From Paraphaeosphaeria minitans (taxonomy: Eukaryota > Ascomycota > Dothideomycetes > Pleosporales > Didymosphaeriaceae), in assembly GCA_015832175.1 (NCBI GenBank), contig WJXW01000015.1, forward strand, positions 310,001-374,000: a stretch of 64,000 nt of DNA. The letters run 5' to 3'. The notes beneath the pieces are model-generated. The model saw only the letters and a list, made by a program, of their open reading frames with translations. It ran no database searches and was not told the DNA's origin. A program made the translations under genes and the position numbers. Position 1 is the first letter of the stretch. Every line of letters begins with the position of its first letter. Below are positions 44,330-53,677 of this stretch, piece by piece.

Positions 44330-45373
44330 CTTGATATCACGATGGACAGCCAGCATCGACAGCAATCGCCACAAAGCTGATTCCCTAGCTAAATATGAGC
44401 TCTAATTCAACCTCTTGCAGCATAAGATCGAGCAATATCGGATTGCGGCCCGAAATACGTACAATATGGACGAGAAAGGCTTCCTACTTGGCATCACCTC
44501 CCGCTCGAAGAGGATCTTTCATAGGCCATTGTATGAGGCCAAGGCTGTAAGGCAGGCGATCCAGGATGGCAGTCGTGAGTGGATATCGATCATAGCCTGT
44601 ATATGCGCCGATGGATCTGCCTTGGCCCCAGGCCTCATCTATCAGGCCACCTCTGAGAACATACAATCGACCTGGGTGGAGGATATCGATCCTCAACACC
44701 ATCAGGACTTTATCACAATCTAGCTCGACCAACAATCAGATTGGCCTTGCATGGCTGCAGCAGGTGTTTGATCGCCTTACAAGGCCAAAAGCTAGACGAT
44801 CGTATCGATTGTTGATCCTTGATGGCCATGGATCTCATGTTACTATGGATTTCATCGATTACTGTGATCGCAGTCGGATCCTATTGGCCTCATTCGACGC
44901 ATACGCTGCAGCCTCTCGATGTATCCATGTTCAAGCCTCTATCAACAGCGTATTCAAATGAGCTATCAGCCTTCATGAACAACAGCCAGGGACTGGCCTC
45001 GATCGCCAAGAGAGACTTTTTTGGCCTATTCTGGAACGCCTGGGTGAACACTATGAGGCAGCCATTGGTACTCCGGGCATTTAAAGCTACAGGCATCTCC
45101 CCGCTCAATCCAACAACTATCCTCCGTAGATTTGATCAACCTCAGCTACCTGAGCCACCATCACGAGAGAGCTCAAAGTCAATACTCAGCGCGTCAGATT
45201 GGAGGAAGATCGATCGCCTACTAAAGGATGCTTTGGAAAACGTTCTCCAGACACGGCGGTCCAGATCTGTCGGGCTTGAGGAGTGTAAGATCTCAATGCT
45301 ATACCGTCTCCTTAAGATGCTGGCAGTCTGCTGTAGTTCCCCGAGCCTGTTCACATCACGAATCGCACCATAA
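44330..45373 (+). pseudogene. Fot1/pogo transposase relic (DDE)
   Basis: Three frames in sequence: 44415-44723 (HKIEQYRIAARNTYNMDEKG, first catalytic Asp in NMDEKGF, then RSKRIFHRP, ICADGSALAPGLIYQ); 44720-44890 (QIGLAWLQQVFDRL, LLILDGHGSHVTMDFIDYC with the second Asp); 44880-45373 (HTLQPLDVSMFKPLSTAYSN.. ATGISPLNPTTILRRF). Two frameshifts and loss of the N-terminal CENP-B-type helix-turn-helix make it inactive. Transposition of the carrier element would need a transposase in trans. Confidence 0.8.
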
Positions 45374-45374
45374 G

Positions 45375-45725
45375 CGCGAGCCGTTCGAGCACTCGAAGAT
45401 TCTGCTTCCGCAAGCACTAGACCCACTACGAATACAACTAGGACGAAAAGTACTGGGGTTTATGACCGGGACTTTCAACAACATCTAGTTGACTATAACG
45501 TCTATCCTGATGCCTACGAGTACCCTGATGGCGGCATTCCTGCTGAACCAAGTAATTGGGACGATCTCCAACACATACTGGCACAACCTCGACCATCGCT
45601 TTCTCTATCTCAATTCTCAGGTCAGAAGTTTAAGGAATTCAAAAAGATATATGCATATGCGCCAAAGGAAAAACAGGTTTCGGAGAACGTTATTCCTCGG
45701 AACGGAAGCAGGCGCAACGTCGCCA
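45375..45725 (+). pseudogene. Fragment of a recurrent unknown fungal family
   Basis: An open frame gives STGVYDRDFQQHLVDYNVYP, DAYEYPDGGIPAEPSNWDDL, QHILAQPRPSLSLSQFSGQK, FKEFKKIYAYAPKEKQVSEN. I know this pattern (YDR.FQQHL.D..VYP..YEYPDG..P.P.NWDE) from uncharacterised proteins scattered in Pezizomycotina accessory regions; no function is assigned. The piece keeps about 110 residues of the N-terminal part and then runs into unrelated sequence. Confidence 0.5.
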
Positions 45726-45877
45726 TCTATACAGACAACCAGGCCGCCTTATGGTCTGCTCCAGCACCTTAGTGTGCACGCGATTGTTCCACTCGGTCTC
45801 ATAGTCCCGGTTCACCGAACACCTATGCGACAGCGAAATGATGTCCTGTATGGTCCGCAGCTCCCGCAGCAGTTCGT

Positions 45878-46428
45878 CTACTCGCGTTTCATCTTGCCCG
45901 CGTCCGCCTCCGCCAGCCGTTGTTTGAGTTTCGCAGCTACTACAGGCCCGTCGCCGACTTCTTCCTGCTTCTCTAGGAGCGCAAGTCCGTTTCCACCGCA
46001 GTTGTTCTCGTTTCGAGGCGATCGTGTTTCGCCAAGTGTGTGTATGTCACCCCATTTCCAACGTTCCATAAAGAAGTAATCTTCTTGGGACTGGCCGAGC
46101 GGTTGGAAGATTGCGACTGTGTGTGCGATCGTGTAGGCGAACGGGCCTGGAGGTCGTCGCCGTATTCGATAGGCTCGTTGGCAAGAGCCTCTATGTACGA
46201 GAGATTAGGGATGGGGTATGCGCTACGTGCGAAGCCGTCCGGGCGAGGGGTCGCTTCGCCGATGTCGTTGGGCGAATACGCGTCGTCAGAAAATTGGCGC
46301 TGATTTTTCGATGGCGAGGGCGTACGCATGCGCTTCTTCTCAATGCTCTCTTTTTTTGGGCGCGACGCGTTGCTATTGGGGGAACGCACGAACATGTTCT
46401 GGTCGTTCGCCGCTATCTCGCCCAGCAC
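45878..46428 (-). pseudogene. Low-complexity protein remnant (PDDEXK_12-like N-terminus?)
   Basis: Minus-strand frame with KKRMRTPSPSKNQRQFSDDA, EATPRPDGFARSAYPIPNLS and SASPKKITSLWNVGNGVTYT. A stop after ETDLRS is bypassed in another frame by a coiled-coil LLEKQEEVGDGPVVAAKLKQ. The layout (basic Ser/Pro N-terminus, SPKK, then G-x-x-Y) recalls the N-terminus of fungal PD-(D/E)XK-like (PDDEXK_12) proteins. The nuclease part is missing. Low certainty. Confidence 0.3.
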
Positions 46429-46985
46429 AACACGGCGTGTCTTCTTTCATGGGCGCGGGCGCGAGCTCTCCCAACTGTCGAGCTGCCGTCGCTTGCAAGT
46501 GTGCCAGAAAGAGGGCTATGGTCGAGTGCGTCCATTTTTAGCCGAGGGCCCAAAAATGGCTCTGAACCGATCATTGACAGGTGCCGACAGGAATAGCTCG
46601 CGCTAATCACAACGCCTGTCATTTGGGTGCCTGATCTAGGACCTAAATGCGGTGACGTGTCGGCTGAGCCTTGGCTGCATGCAGACCAATTATCATCCAA
46701 TCAATCACAACATCCTCAAACTCAGTCTCTAAGCGATACGGCATAGCAACACACTAGGTACGTTATGAATAACATCCAATTAATTACAGCATCCACCCTC
46801 AAGCTCTGTGTCTAAGCGGTACGGCACAGCAACATGCTGTATGAGTAGCATCCAACCAATGTTTGATCTGATACTATTAGTGGGGAATGAAAAGCCTCAT
46901 TGTAGGGTCTCCATTTTCCGGCTTGTGAGAGCATACCCAGCCTGATGTACGCCAACGCAAGCACTGCTTTAGCGCAAGATATGAA

Positions 46986-46993
46986 TATAAATA
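46986..46993 (+). promoter_or_regulatory. TATA-like box of small Cys-rich gene
   Basis: TATAAATA lies about 100 nt before ATG 47094. Confidence 0.35.
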
Positions 46994-47093
46994 GGGAGCG
47001 CATCAACAAGCGTCCTCAATTTAGTACGACAAAACGATCCGACAAAGGCTCTTAATTCCTACACCACGGCGCCACCTTAACCGTCTGAACCAA

Positions 47094-47321
47094 ATGTGCG
47101 AGCAAAACTGTCATCAATATCAGCAGTGCGGGCACTTGTACGCTTACGACTATTCTCGATGCGCCGCTGCTCGAAGCCGGGCTAATAATGCCCTTTGTGT
47201 TCCTCCAACTGGACGAGTACGAGATCTCCCTCGAGCTCTCGATGCGCGAGATCAAAATCTAGCTGGATTGTGTCCACCATGTCAAGGCGTGTCGCCTCCA
47301 AGCTCTGAACATTCTCAGTGA
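47094..47321 (+). CDS. Small CGH-type Cys-rich protein
   Basis: 75 aa from ATG 47094: MCEQNCHQYQQCGHLYAYDY with the C-G-H motif, then RCAAARSRANNALCVPPTG, RDLPRALDARD and a final CPPC. The MC..C..Y..CGH start with later paired Cys is typical of short fungal zinc-binding-like proteins of unknown role. It is related to the minus-strand protein at 35373-35570 through the shared LC.P..G..RDLP..LDA pattern. It is intact although it sits inside the 5.4-kb element. Confidence 0.6.
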   Translation: MCEQNCHQYQQCGHLYAYDYSRCAAARSRANNALCVPPTGRVRDLPRALDARDQNLAGLCPPCQGVSPPSSEHSQ

Positions 47322-47535
47322 TAGTAAGATTGGCAGGTTTTAATGATTAAATTGCAGTTAATAACTAGCTAGCGTTATGGTCGAACACTTTCAACGCCTA
47401 CATCTCCTCCGCCCGCCTACGACCTCTCCTCCTGCTTAGTCCTACCCCAAGGATAAAACAAATCGCTGAATTGTCGAATTTTTGCTAGAAGGTTCTCTCT
47501 CTCAAGCGAATTTTCAATCGGAGTGACTTGGCTTT

Positions 47536-47940
47536 CTATAGTATTAGTGACTGTGTCCACACAAAAGAATTACAAGCTGCGTACAATTTGCCGTGTTTAT
47601 TACGACGAATGTGATAAACCTCGTGTGGTAGCTTTGCAAAATCCGGGCTTTTAGTTAAATTTTGCTCCATGTCAAGTGTGATGTGGAATCTAGTCTGCCG
47701 CAACTCAGGATCTTGAAAAGGCTCGATGTGTGCGTAGTGCCTATCCCCTTCTAACTCTGTAGCTGGACGGCCATCGAAAGCGAGGTATGTCTTTATAGCA
47801 TCGTCGTACTCTGGATTGCCCTCAGAGAATTCGTTCACTCTCAGTCGAAGAATTACGCGTTTTGCCTGAGCTTGGCTGACGGAGGCTAATGGCGGATGAT
47901 CTGGTTGCGCTCCCGTAGAGCCCAGTACAATATCTGACAT
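47536..47940 (-). CDS. Hypothetical 134-aa protein
   Basis: ATG at 47940 (MSDIVLGSTGAQPDHPP). Composition is protein-like, with alternating charged and hydrophobic strands: KRVILRLRVNEFSEGNPEYD, AFDGRPATELEGDRHYAHIE and RFHITLDMEQNLTKSPDFAK. No domain, signal peptide or membrane segment is recognised. It is the second apparently intact gene in the 5.4-kb element. Confidence 0.5.
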   Translation of the reverse strand: MSDIVLGSTGAQPDHPPLASVSQAQAKRVILRLRVNEFSEGNPEYDDAIKTYLAFDGRPATELEGDRHYAHIEPFQDPELRQTRFHITLDMEQNLTKSPDFAKLPHEVYHIRRNKHGKLYAACNSFVWTQSLIL

Positions 47941-49531
47941 GCTGGTATAGAACTAGCTAAGGCAGGTGTGTGGAGTTTAGAACGAAGATTGAGCTAGGAG
48001 AATGTGAAAAGAAACCTTAGTGTCGGAGCTTTGCGCAGCGCAAGTCTTTAAGTTAGCCTATGCTGACAAACAGGCTTGGCGTTTCACTTAGCCTCTTGAC
48101 AAAACAATGCACTAAGGTCCTGCACGACGTCACGAGGAAAAAACACGACAAACAGCGAGAATTCAATTCCTGGATTATCCATCACAACAGCATCGAAACA
48201 TCTCTGCTAGCGGCCGCAATCGTCTCTATAGGCCAAAGCGCATCCCTCTGCGTTATGGTACCTGTAGAAACATGGTTGCGGCCGCGGCAGTCACGAAAGC
48301 AAAATTTGCGAGCAGGCTACGCAACATGACACACCCATTGACGGCAGCAATAACCATCTAGCCACGATGCCGCATCACGAAAGCGACGACGGAGCCCAAA
48401 CCTCGTACAGCCACAACACACACAATTTCTGGTGGGCTTCCTGATCAGCCCGCCACTCGACATCGTTTGCGACGTCCCGCATCGACGGCCCTCCGGATTG
48501 AACGACATCAACGCTCACGCAAATCGCCTCACAGACACCCGGCATGCTACTATAGATGCCACACAATACACAGTCACAGACAGCCTCGTCCACTGTCGCC
48601 CCCATGTCGAAGGAGTGGTGCCCCTTCCGACATACCCGACAAGGTCTGAGGCGAGTCGCGATAGCGTTGCATGGCTACTAGACCCAAGAGCACGAAGGAG
48701 CGGAGCCTCGCTCTCGGGAAGCTGCATCGCAGCTGGTGCGTTGGCGCTGCCGCCAATGGCAGGTCACAACACAACACACGGCCACATAGGAACCTAGTGA
48801 GAGGCAGCAAGAAGATGGGAGAAACAAGAACACAGAACAAATGCAAGCCCTGAGGGTCAAGGGCAGGTACAGCAACATGAAGCCGAACACTGGGGGGAGA
48901 CTGTAGGTACGCAGATACGACAAACGAGGCCGACGCCTCTACGACGCCTCAATACAACGGCAACGAAAAAGAGTTTTTTTACCGCACGAAAACAGAGACA
49001 ATACATTTGAAGTCAAACACACAGACACAGATACGTCACTTCTCATGACGGCATGTACGTAGTCGTAGATAGAAGCCAGACCACAAGCGGAGGCGAGGGA
49101 ACAGCTGGCTGTACTTTCAGTACGGTGAAGTGGGGCATGTCGATTTCTTTCGGCAGCGCGTCGGCTGTTTGCCAAACCTCTGCATCCGGGCATAGCTGCA
49201 CGAAACCGCGGCTGAAACCGAGTAGGATTCAATCAATCAATCAATCAATCACGACGTCACGAGACACACAGCGTAACGAGACACTTTCCTTATATAGGCG
49301 TCGACGATGATGGTGAAGCGTATATATATGCCCGTAATTAATGAAATACTGCACTATAGCCGTACATCTACCCCTAGGCCAGTTTGTAACGGGGATCGCC
49401 GCAGGTATGGTATTGCTATTGTCCAATTTGTTGACGCCCTCATGCTATTTTAGTTTTCACTCCAGTCAATCTCGTGATAATATTGATTGTAGGTGGCTCA
49501 GCAGCCTCATGTTGCTGGCCGAGCGATCATG
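47941..49531. other. Element interior without a supported gene
   Basis: GC-richer sequence with only overlapping shadow frames. It holds an (AATC)5 run at 49229-49248 (possibly a LINE tail) and, at 49252, a GAGACAC-family MITE left end (ACGTCACGAGACACACAGCG, TAACGAGACACTTTCC) without a visible partner. Confidence 0.45.
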
Positions 49532-49594
49532 AGTTGCGCAAAATGTGACGCTGCGCGCGATCTGCCAAGACACGGTATGTAGTGGGGGATGGTA

Positions 49595-50234
49595 CAGATG
49601 CCTTCGCTGTTTGGTTTAGAGTTAATGTGCGTGTTCTTTTTCCGCGATGCACGATACGTCACTTTAGTAAGGGTGTGAATGCGCGTCAGAAATGAAAGGC
49701 TCCTCGAATATTATATATATATATACATACGCGCGCACATGCATGACGCCCATGGAGCACGTGAATCCAAGAGCACAAAATGGTGTCATGGAATTCGGGA
49801 TGCTTTCAGCACGCTAGCGAAAAGAGAGAATCGGAAAGAGCGAGACGCGATGCCTGGAATCGATACAAGTACGATGGCAAGGCTGAGCGAAGGCGGTACG
49901 TACAAGCGCGCTGCAGGCGAAAAGGCACCGGTCAAGCCATCACCACTCCGTTCCTTGCCTGCTATCTCTGCTTGTACGTTAAACCGTTTTGACGGGTAAC
50001 GGAATGGTGTAGTGCAAGATAGGTACGGCTTCGGCTGGGCCGAAGCGGAAGCGCTAAATCACGCGGTGGGCATTGCACGGCACGTTACCTCCGAGCTTCC
50101 TCATACGCGCCTCTCGAGCCCTACAACAAACGGCGACTGGTTTCTACTTAGCAAGAGATATATACGTAGGCAGGGGCTTGTGGCGCGGTAAACGTCTTAT
50201 TGGAACTGAGATAATAAACAGACTAAGTTACGGC
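49595..50234. other. Intergenic, nothing recognised
   Basis: Contains a short (TA)n run near 49712-49724. No supported gene. Confidence 0.4.
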
Positions 50235-50747
50235 TTAGGTAGTGCTACGCGTATCTACGTTAACAGTCGAGCTGCTTTCCGTTTTATTTCCTTGCCTCTC
50301 CGCCACTTCCAGCAGTCGGGTGTACTTCTCGTGAACCTCCATCGACCAAGGTAACAGATCATTAACATAACGCTGCGCCACCACCACCATCTTCTCTAGG
50401 CTATTAAGTCTCTCAGAACATATAGCCTGGAGCTCTGAAATATCACGGCGCAGTTGTTGGACTTGATCCGACAGGTTGGACAGCTCCTTTAGCACTTGGG
50501 ATGACACGGCCTCGTTGGTGGGTGTTTCCTTGGCCGGAAGGCCTGGAATCTGTTCAGGGCGAGCGTAAGAAGACTCCGGCTGGGCAAAAAAGTCTTCGTC
50601 CCAGCCCAGCTCCCACTCATGTTCCGGGATGGTGGGTAGGATATGATAGTCTGGTGTTTTATTGGAGAGTGTCTCGTTCAACGACGAGTAGGGTGCTGAC
50701 TGGTCATAAATCCAATGACTGCTCTGATTGTTCTCCGTCGGGTTCAT
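50235..50747 (-). CDS. Coiled-coil protein
   Basis: 170 aa from ATG at 50747 (MNPTENNQSSHWIYDQSAPY); the frame extends upstream to a second possible start. N-terminal half is disordered, with an aromatic/acidic segment EHEWELGWDEDFFAQPESSY. C-terminal half is a coiled coil: VLKELSNLSDQVQQLRRDIS, ELQAICSERLNSLEKM. No family recognised. It is divergent to another coiled-coil gene at 51065, with about 320 bp between the starts. Confidence 0.55.
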   Translation of the reverse strand: MNPTENNQSSHWIYDQSAPYSSLNETLSNKTPDYHILPTIPEHEWELGWDEDFFAQPESSYARPEQIPGLPAKETPTNEAVSSQVLKELSNLSDQVQQLRRDISELQAICSERLNSLEKMVVVAQRYVNDLLPWSMEVHEKYTRLLEVAERQGNKTESSSTVNVDTRSTT

Positions 50748-51064
50748 GGTGGGTAGGTAGTGATAGGTTATTATCGTGGTGAGTAGCCACAACTTATAGC
50801 CAGTCAAGACCACCAGAAAGAAGAAGCAAGCAGTAAAAGGTGGCGATGGGCTGGTGCGGCCTCAGTCGACAGTTGCCTTAGGCCTCGGCAATTAAGTGGG
50901 TCGTCTTTCCTGCATCCCCGTCTAACTTGCCGGCAATGGCGCCCCGGACCGCGATGATCCGGTCGAAAACGCTTGCACTTATATGACCCTTCCGTGATGG
51001 CTCGCAGACAAAAGAAGACTACATAGACAGACATTCCTAGACGTGTTGTACCGCTCGCCAACGC

Positions 51065-51925
51065 ATGGCTCAACGAAGTCATGACGCCGCCTCGCTGGGC
51101 CAAGGCCAACCCCCCAAGGTAATTTCTATCTTCTTTACAAAACGTAATCTAATCTTAGTATGCTAGGGTGTCTATGTTTCTCCACACTCGTCCTGTTGCG
51201 TCCAAGCCGCGATACAGATGAATAATCTATACCATCAGGGCCAAGCCCAGCTGCAAAATACCTTGGCTCAGTTGCAAAGCACTCATATCCAACTCCGACA
51301 TACACAAAGCCAGAACATCGAGATCCAGAAAGAGCTGGACAGAGCAAGAGGTGCATGCGAGCTCGTTAATCAGGAATTCTTGGAATTGAAACAAAATCAT
51401 GACAACCTACAGAAAGACCAGGAGGAAGCAGTCGCACTTCAAGCCCAGCTCACCAAATCTATGGAAGAGTATCGATCTTATGCGGAAGAGGTTGCCCGGC
51501 AAGCCCAAGAAATAATCAATAATGTGCGCACTGGACCTACTGAGGGAGAGGTTGGTGAAGGGCATAACGGCCAAAGCATAAGCGCCATCATCCTGCAGTC
51601 TGCCAAGAGCGTGCTGCTCGTAGAGGCTACGACACGAGGCTACTCAGAAACGGATATCCTCGATAGGCTGAAGTACGTCATAGACCAAAACGCCGTATTT
51701 CGGCTACAAATTGGGAGTCTTTCTGAGGCATTGGAGGCTCGGGGCAAGGAGCTGGAGGCTCGGGGCAAGGAGCTGGAGGCTCGGGGCAAGGAGCTGGAGG
51801 CTCGGGACAAGGAAATCGCGAGTTTAAACAAGGCTTTTGAGCTCACCGCAGAAGAGGGCAAACGAACAAGGTCTCGTCGCGGTGGAAAGCAAAGGAAGCT
51901 CATGCCCAGAGTTGATAGTATTTGA
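51065..51925 (+). CDS. Coiled-coil protein with LEARGKE repeats
   Basis: Model: a short first exon 51065-51118 (MAQRSHDAASLGQGQPPK), 99-nt intron, then 51218-51925; 253 aa. Without the first exon the second still starts with ATG (MNNLYHQGQAQLQ), so the intron is optional. Long heptad-type coiled coil (residues about 25-120: AQLQNTLAQLQSTHIQLRHT.. RSYAEEVARQAQEIINNVRT), a central hydrophobic stretch (ISAIILQSAKSVLLVE), then tandem ELEARGK heptads and a basic C-terminus (KRTRSRRGGKQRK). It could be a scaffold; not recognised. Confidence 0.6.
51733..51816 (+). repeat. 21-bp coding repeat (ELEARGK)x4
   Basis: Four near-identical 21-bp units inside the coiled-coil gene, each one heptad long, so copy-number change would only lengthen or shorten the coil. 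Confidence 0.85.
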
Positions 51926-52066
51926 ACGCTATGCCCGTAGCCTAGCTATGCATTCTACATTCCCTCAAATCTGTGACCCGAGCTCCGATTACATGCTCGA
52001 CAGGAAGAACCGAGACTTGCGCACTCAACACAAAAGGAACCAAGGACCGTGGAGACAATGCATCCT

Positions 52067-53077
52067 CTAGAAAAGGCGCCTGTAGAGAGTTACAGAAGTA
52101 CTTGCATGAAATCGTGGGTGGGAGCCTACTTTCTGAAGCTCCTGATAGGTTGAGCGACCAGCGTACTGGACGAAAGCGCGGAGGTCGTCGCTCAGTCCTC
52201 CTGTCACAGATAGATGGTTCAGAACGCTTTCTAGGAGATCTTTGAAAGGTGTCGCTACAGAATGTGCCTCTGGCCTTTGGTACACGGCCTGGTCGAAATC
52301 TAATCGTTGTTTAGCAGCGAAGCAGGAAATCACTTTCGTGCACGAACCAACTTTTACCCTGCCATCATATGCAGATACGGTGATATCGTCGAGCCGTATC
52401 GTGACGAAAGAGAAGCCTGCATCGCTGAGGAAGCTAATGCCACGGAGTGCCTGTTTATAGCGCAGTTAGCCTTGTGCAGGTGCTACCACAGAAATCCATA
52501 CTTCTTTGCTGATCGTTTTGATTTGGGCCACGCCAAGCTGTGGGGACTGGGATATGGCGATTTCGGAAAGTGGGAATCCTGGCCAGTCGAAGACCGTGAA
52601 AAGGGAGCTGTCGAACATGAAAACGCCAATGATATTCAAGAGATTGGGGACCTGTTTGCTCAGACCAACGACGGTCCTATCAGCGCTTCTCCGGATCATC
52701 ACGGTCCGATGCGGATGCTCGTCCGAACGGAGCTCCTGCGCGAGACAGTATGGGCGTGTGCCTTCTGGATCTACGAGGTATATACACTGGAAGATTTGAT
52801 CGGGGTCTTCTGGGATTGGTGTGAATACGCGGTTCATGTTGGTGGCAGACAAGTCTTCTCCCACAGTCAAGTCTTCTCCCACAGTTTCCATAGTTTTGCG
52901 CGTCTTCCTCCTGGGCTCGACAACCCGAGGTAGCTCCAGAACCACCGGTCCGTTAACACCGCGGAACTTGCGCTTAGGCGCCTTGCTCAGAGCAACGCTC
53001 TCACCACCGTGGTAGACTTTGGCTCCGTCGGCGGGGCTTCCTGTCTTGGGAAACAGTGTGAGTCGCCGGGATTCCAT
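52067..53077 (-). CDS. Protein-kinase-like (pseudokinase) protein
   Basis: Exon 1 53077-52502, intron 52501-52451 (51 nt, GTATGG..AACAG), exon 2 52450-52067; 319 aa. A shorter 36-nt intron (52486-52451) also keeps the frame. ATG at 53077 (MESRRLTLFPKTGSPADGAK). After a basic linker, residues about 85-310 follow the kinase fold order: FTPIPEDPDQIFQCIYLVD, HRTVMIRRSADRTVV, VPNLLNIIGVFMFDSSLFTV, then ALRGISFLSDAGFSFVTIRL, DDITVSAYDGRVKVG. No glycine loop, HRD or DFG motif is visible: the HRD site reads VTIRLDDITV. Catalysis is therefore unlikely. Related fungal proteins exist but their role is unknown. It is divergent to the gene at 53152. Confidence 0.6.
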
Positions 53078-53151
53078 TTTGTTGCGATACGACGGTTGAC
53101 AGGGTGGCGGAGCGTTATTTAAAGCTGCCAGGCGCCGCAGAATCTTGACTG

Positions 53152-53676
53152 ATGAAATCTTGCAGCATTCAAGTCTGCCGAGGACACCCGTTCTCTCTAT
53201 TAAAGATGGATCCGGCGAAGAAAACAAAGCCGCCCCGCGCAAGACCTCTCGAAATCAACCCCATCGACCACATCATCAGATGCTACGGAGGCCGCACGAT
53301 TGCTTTAGATATGGAACCAAATCACATGGGTCACGCAAAGAGACACGAAGATTGGATCCAATACATCAACTTCCTCAATCAGAAGAACGGAGAACTGCGT
53401 TTAGAGATCACGTTTTATCGAGAGTGTTTCCAGCACGCTGAAAAGTTCAAGGACAAGATTAATAGCCTATCGCAGGATCTACTGCACGAGTGCATCATCG
53501 GCCTACTTGATGCTACTTCATTTGAAGAGATTCGAGTAATTTCTAACCACTTCTTGGAAGCAGTGGCCGAGCTTTGTGGAAGCCAGAAGAAGGCTTTTAA
53601 TGAATTCCTAGCTCCATACAGGTCGGCTCAGAAAACACCACGCCCCGAACTGTTCCCCACGAACGGACGGTTCTAA
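53152..53676 (+). CDS. Helical hypothetical protein
   Basis: 174 aa from ATG 53152; a second ATG at 53206 (MDPAKKTKPPRARPLEINPI) may be the true start. Mostly alpha-helical: HEDWIQYINFLNQKNGELRL, EITFYRECFQHAEKFKDKIN. No named domain. It shares a 74-bp (or 128-bp) upstream interval with the pseudokinase-like gene and ends 1 bp from the stop of the ferric reductase gene. Confidence 0.55.
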   Translation: MKSCSIQVCRGHPFSLLKMDPAKKTKPPRARPLEINPIDHIIRCYGGRTIALDMEPNHMGHAKRHEDWIQYINFLNQKNGELRLEITFYRECFQHAEKFKDKINSLSQDLLHECIIGLLDATSFEEIRVISNHFLEAVAELCGSQKKAFNEFLAPYRSAQKTPRPELFPTNGRF

Positions 53677-53677
53677 G

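Larger units (their letters stand above)
44144..49575. mobile_element. 5.4-kb pogo/Tc1-type TIR element
   Basis: Both ends carry an inverted repeat of about 44 bp, CCGTGTCTTGGCAGATCG.. on the left and its reverse complement on the right (49532-49575), with only one or two mismatches. Both are flanked by TA. The host sequence either side is a MITE tip that rejoins cleanly, so the termini are well defined. Inside lie a ruined pogo transposase, fragments of two gene families and two small intact genes. Normal fungal pogo elements are about 1.9 kb, so this one either carries extra genes or has taken up nested insertions. Confidence 0.75.

Noticed and set aside
45712..45777. RNase H-like segment (VAIYTDNQAAL) after the 45.4-kb fragment
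   Set aside because: Only about 11 residues match a LINE RNase H motif, too short to call.
48060..49310. Many overlapping frames at 48-49 kb as genes
   Set aside because: None has a domain, splice logic or codon pattern; frames overlap on both strands.
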